A stretch of DNA of 6,345 nucleotides, taken from contig DOWG01000091.1 in the NCBI GenBank assembly GCA_003519685.1, forward strand, positions 1 through 6,345, given 5' to 3'. A program made the translations under genes and the position numbers. Positions 5,069 through 6,345 of this stretch are shown here, in pieces. The first letter of the stretch is position 1, and every line of letters starts with the position of its first letter. Under the pieces are notes generated by a model. That model saw nothing but the letters and a program-made list of their open reading frames with translations, ran no database searches and was not told the DNA's origin. The DNA is from Lachnospiraceae bacterium. Lineage in GTDB: Bacteria > Bacillota > Clostridia > Lachnospirales > Lachnospiraceae.

Positions 5069-6345
5069 ATGTCAATGATGAAGAAGATTGTATTATTACC
5101 ATTGGATGAAAGACCATGCAATTATGATTTCCCTTACAAGTTATTTCAAAGTGATGAGATTAAGATTGTAAGACCCAATCAGCTGGGCAGTAAGAAAAGT
5201 CCGGCGGATATAGAACAGATAAAAACATTTTTATTAAAAGAATGTGAAAATGCTTATGGAGTGATCCTGTCGGTAGATATGCTATTGTATGGAGGATTAA
5301 TTCCATCACGAATTCATCGGGTGGATGAGGAGACTTTGAAAAAGAGACTGCGGACCATCCGAGAATTGAAGCAGAAGAATCCTCAGCTTAAGGTGTATGC
5401 TTTCCAATGTATCATGCGTTGTCCAAATTACAACGGCGATGAGGAAGAGCCGGATTATTATGCCGCTTATGGAGAAAAGATTTTCAAAGAAGGTGTATTA
5501 AAGCATAAGTATCATCTTGCCATGACAGAAGAGAAGGAATGGCAGCAGGTTCGTATGGAAATCCCATCCGAGGTGCTTATCGATTATGAGAAGAGGCGGG
5601 AGATTAACCGCAATCTGAATATGGAGACCATTGGGTACTACAAAGATGGTTATATCGATGCTTTGGTATTTCCGCAGGATGATTCGGCGCCATATGGCTA
5701 TACGGCAATGGATCAGATGGCAATACGTCGTAAGATACAAAAAGAGTGCCTGACCGATGAGATTTTAATATATTCCGGTGCGGATGAAGTCGCTCTGACA
5801 CTTACTTCAAGAATGATTAACAATATGAAAGAATCCAGTCCGAAGGTTTATGTAAAATATGCCACGGAAGCCGCGAAGAACATGATACCTCTGTATGAGG
5901 GTGTCCGGCTTAGTACAACAATCAGCTATCATATTCTTTCTGCCGGATGTGTGCAGGTTGAGACGGATGATAAGGCAGATGTTATCTTAGTCATTACGGC
6001 ACCGGATGACCGGATGGAGGAAGCCTGGACACAGCCCTCGATCAGTCCAAACTATAATGCGGAACGTAATATGCCGGAGATGTTCCGCTACATTTTACGG
6101 CAGATGGAAGCCGGAAAAAGGATTGCAATTGCGGATAATGCTTACGCCAACGGCGGTGAATTGGATCTCATCCATATGCTGGATAAGCATCAGATTTTGA
6201 TGAAGGTATGTGCCTATGCCGGATGGAATACCAATGGAAATACTCTTGGTACGACACTGGCTCAGGCTGTCTATGATTATCATTTTGGCGATACCGGACA
6301 GAGAAGAAATTTTCTGGTCGAGAGATTTATTGAAGATGCAGGTTA
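5069..6345 (+). CDS. DUF4127 family protein (3' end outside the window)
   Basis: The frame stays open from the ATG at 5069 to the window edge, giving 425 complete codons. Full DUF4127 proteins are around 500 residues, so roughly the last 15% is probably missing. Recognisable blocks, in order, are VLLPLDERPCNYDFP (8-22), SVDMLLYGGLIPSR (68-81), FQCIMRCPNY (112-121), VFPQDDSAPYG (200-210), IYSGADEVA (234-242), IADNAYANGGE (354-364) and AGWNTNGNTLGT (384-395). The many conserved Asp, Asn, Arg and Gly residues (DERP, QDDSAP, GADE, GWNT) suggest an enzyme with a polar active site. No signal peptide or membrane helix is visible, so it is probably cytoplasmic. The biochemical function is unknown to me, and the transporter and GHL10-like neighbours suggest carbohydrate processing. 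Start uncertainty is limited to codons 1-4. Confidence 0.88.
   Translation, partial: MSMMKKIVLLPLDERPCNYDFPYKLFQSDEIKIVRPNQLGSKKSPADIEQIKTFLLKECENAYGVILSVDMLLYGGLIPSRIHRVDEETLKKRLRTIRELKQKNPQLKVYAFQCIMRCPNYNGDEEEPDYYAAYGEKIFKEGVLKHKYHLAMTEEKEWQQVRMEIPSEVLIDYEKRREINRNLNMETIGYYKDGYIDALVFPQDDSAPYGYTAMDQMAIRRKIQKECLTDEILIYSGADEVALTLTSRMINNMKESSPKVYVKYATEAAKNMIPLYEGVRLSTTISYHILSAGCVQVETDDKADVILVITAPDDRMEEAWTQPSISPNYNAERNMPEMFRYILRQMEAGKRIAIADNAYANGGELDLIHMLDKHQILMKVCAYAGWNTNGNTLGTTLAQAVYDYHFGDTGQRRNFLVERFIEDAG

Noticed and set aside
5498..5801. Antisense open frames opposite the DUF4127 gene
   Set aside because: They overlap each other and a well-supported sense gene, show no recognisable motif or ribosome binding site, and have composition typical of reverse-complement frames.
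6006..6200. A 64-codon + strand open frame
   Set aside because: It lies wholly inside the DUF4127 gene in another frame, and the DUF4127 frame carries clear family motifs across this stretch.
1..6345. CRISPR array, insertion sequence, toxin-antitoxin, phage or defence genes
   Set aside because: No regularly spaced repeats, transposase motifs, terminal inverted repeats or defence-type domains were seen. All coding capacity is accounted for by transporter and enzyme genes.

Overview
The window looks like part of a carbohydrate-uptake operon from a Gram-positive anaerobe, most likely a Lachnospiraceae-type Clostridia. This rests on moderate-to-low GC content, frequent AGA/ATA/AAA codons, strong GGAGG-type ribosome binding sites, a lipoprotein-type binding protein with an acidic Thr/Ser/Asp linker, and protein families I know from that group. 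The taxonomic call is inference. Every gene I can support lies on the + strand.

Layout: (1) the last 23 codons of an upstream gene (1-72), overlapping the next start by ATGA; (2) a LplB/MalF-type sugar ABC permease (69-977); (3) a MalG-type carbohydrate permease (1062-2051); (4) a lipid-anchored extracellular solute-binding protein (2160-3629); (5) a cytoplasmic glycosyl-hydrolase-like TIM-barrel protein of the GHL10/DUF187 type (3766-4983); (6) the first 425 codons of a DUF4127-family protein (5069 to the window end, incomplete). The intergenic gaps are 84, 108, 136 and 85 bases. Each holds a possible RNA stem-loop. I see no intrinsic terminator (stem plus U-tract) and no convincing internal promoter, so the genes probably form one transcription unit. 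There is no gene-free stretch above 300 bases.

How the genes may work together: the lipoprotein captures a sugar or oligosaccharide outside the membrane and the two permeases carry it in. No ATPase is encoded here, so a shared MsmK/UgpC-type ATPase elsewhere presumably drives transport. The two downstream proteins lack signal peptides and so probably act on the imported ligand in the cytoplasm. The substrate cannot be read from the sequence. The least explained parts are the GHL10-like plus DUF4127 pair, and the way the binding-protein gene is bracketed by stem-loops (2109-2134 upstream, 3639-3706 downstream), with a perfect 9-bp-arm palindrome (3733-3752) right against the ribosome binding site of the hydrolase-like gene.

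I found no tRNA, rRNA, CRISPR, insertion sequence, phage or defence gene. This is metabolic accessory DNA, not an obvious new defence or mobile system.
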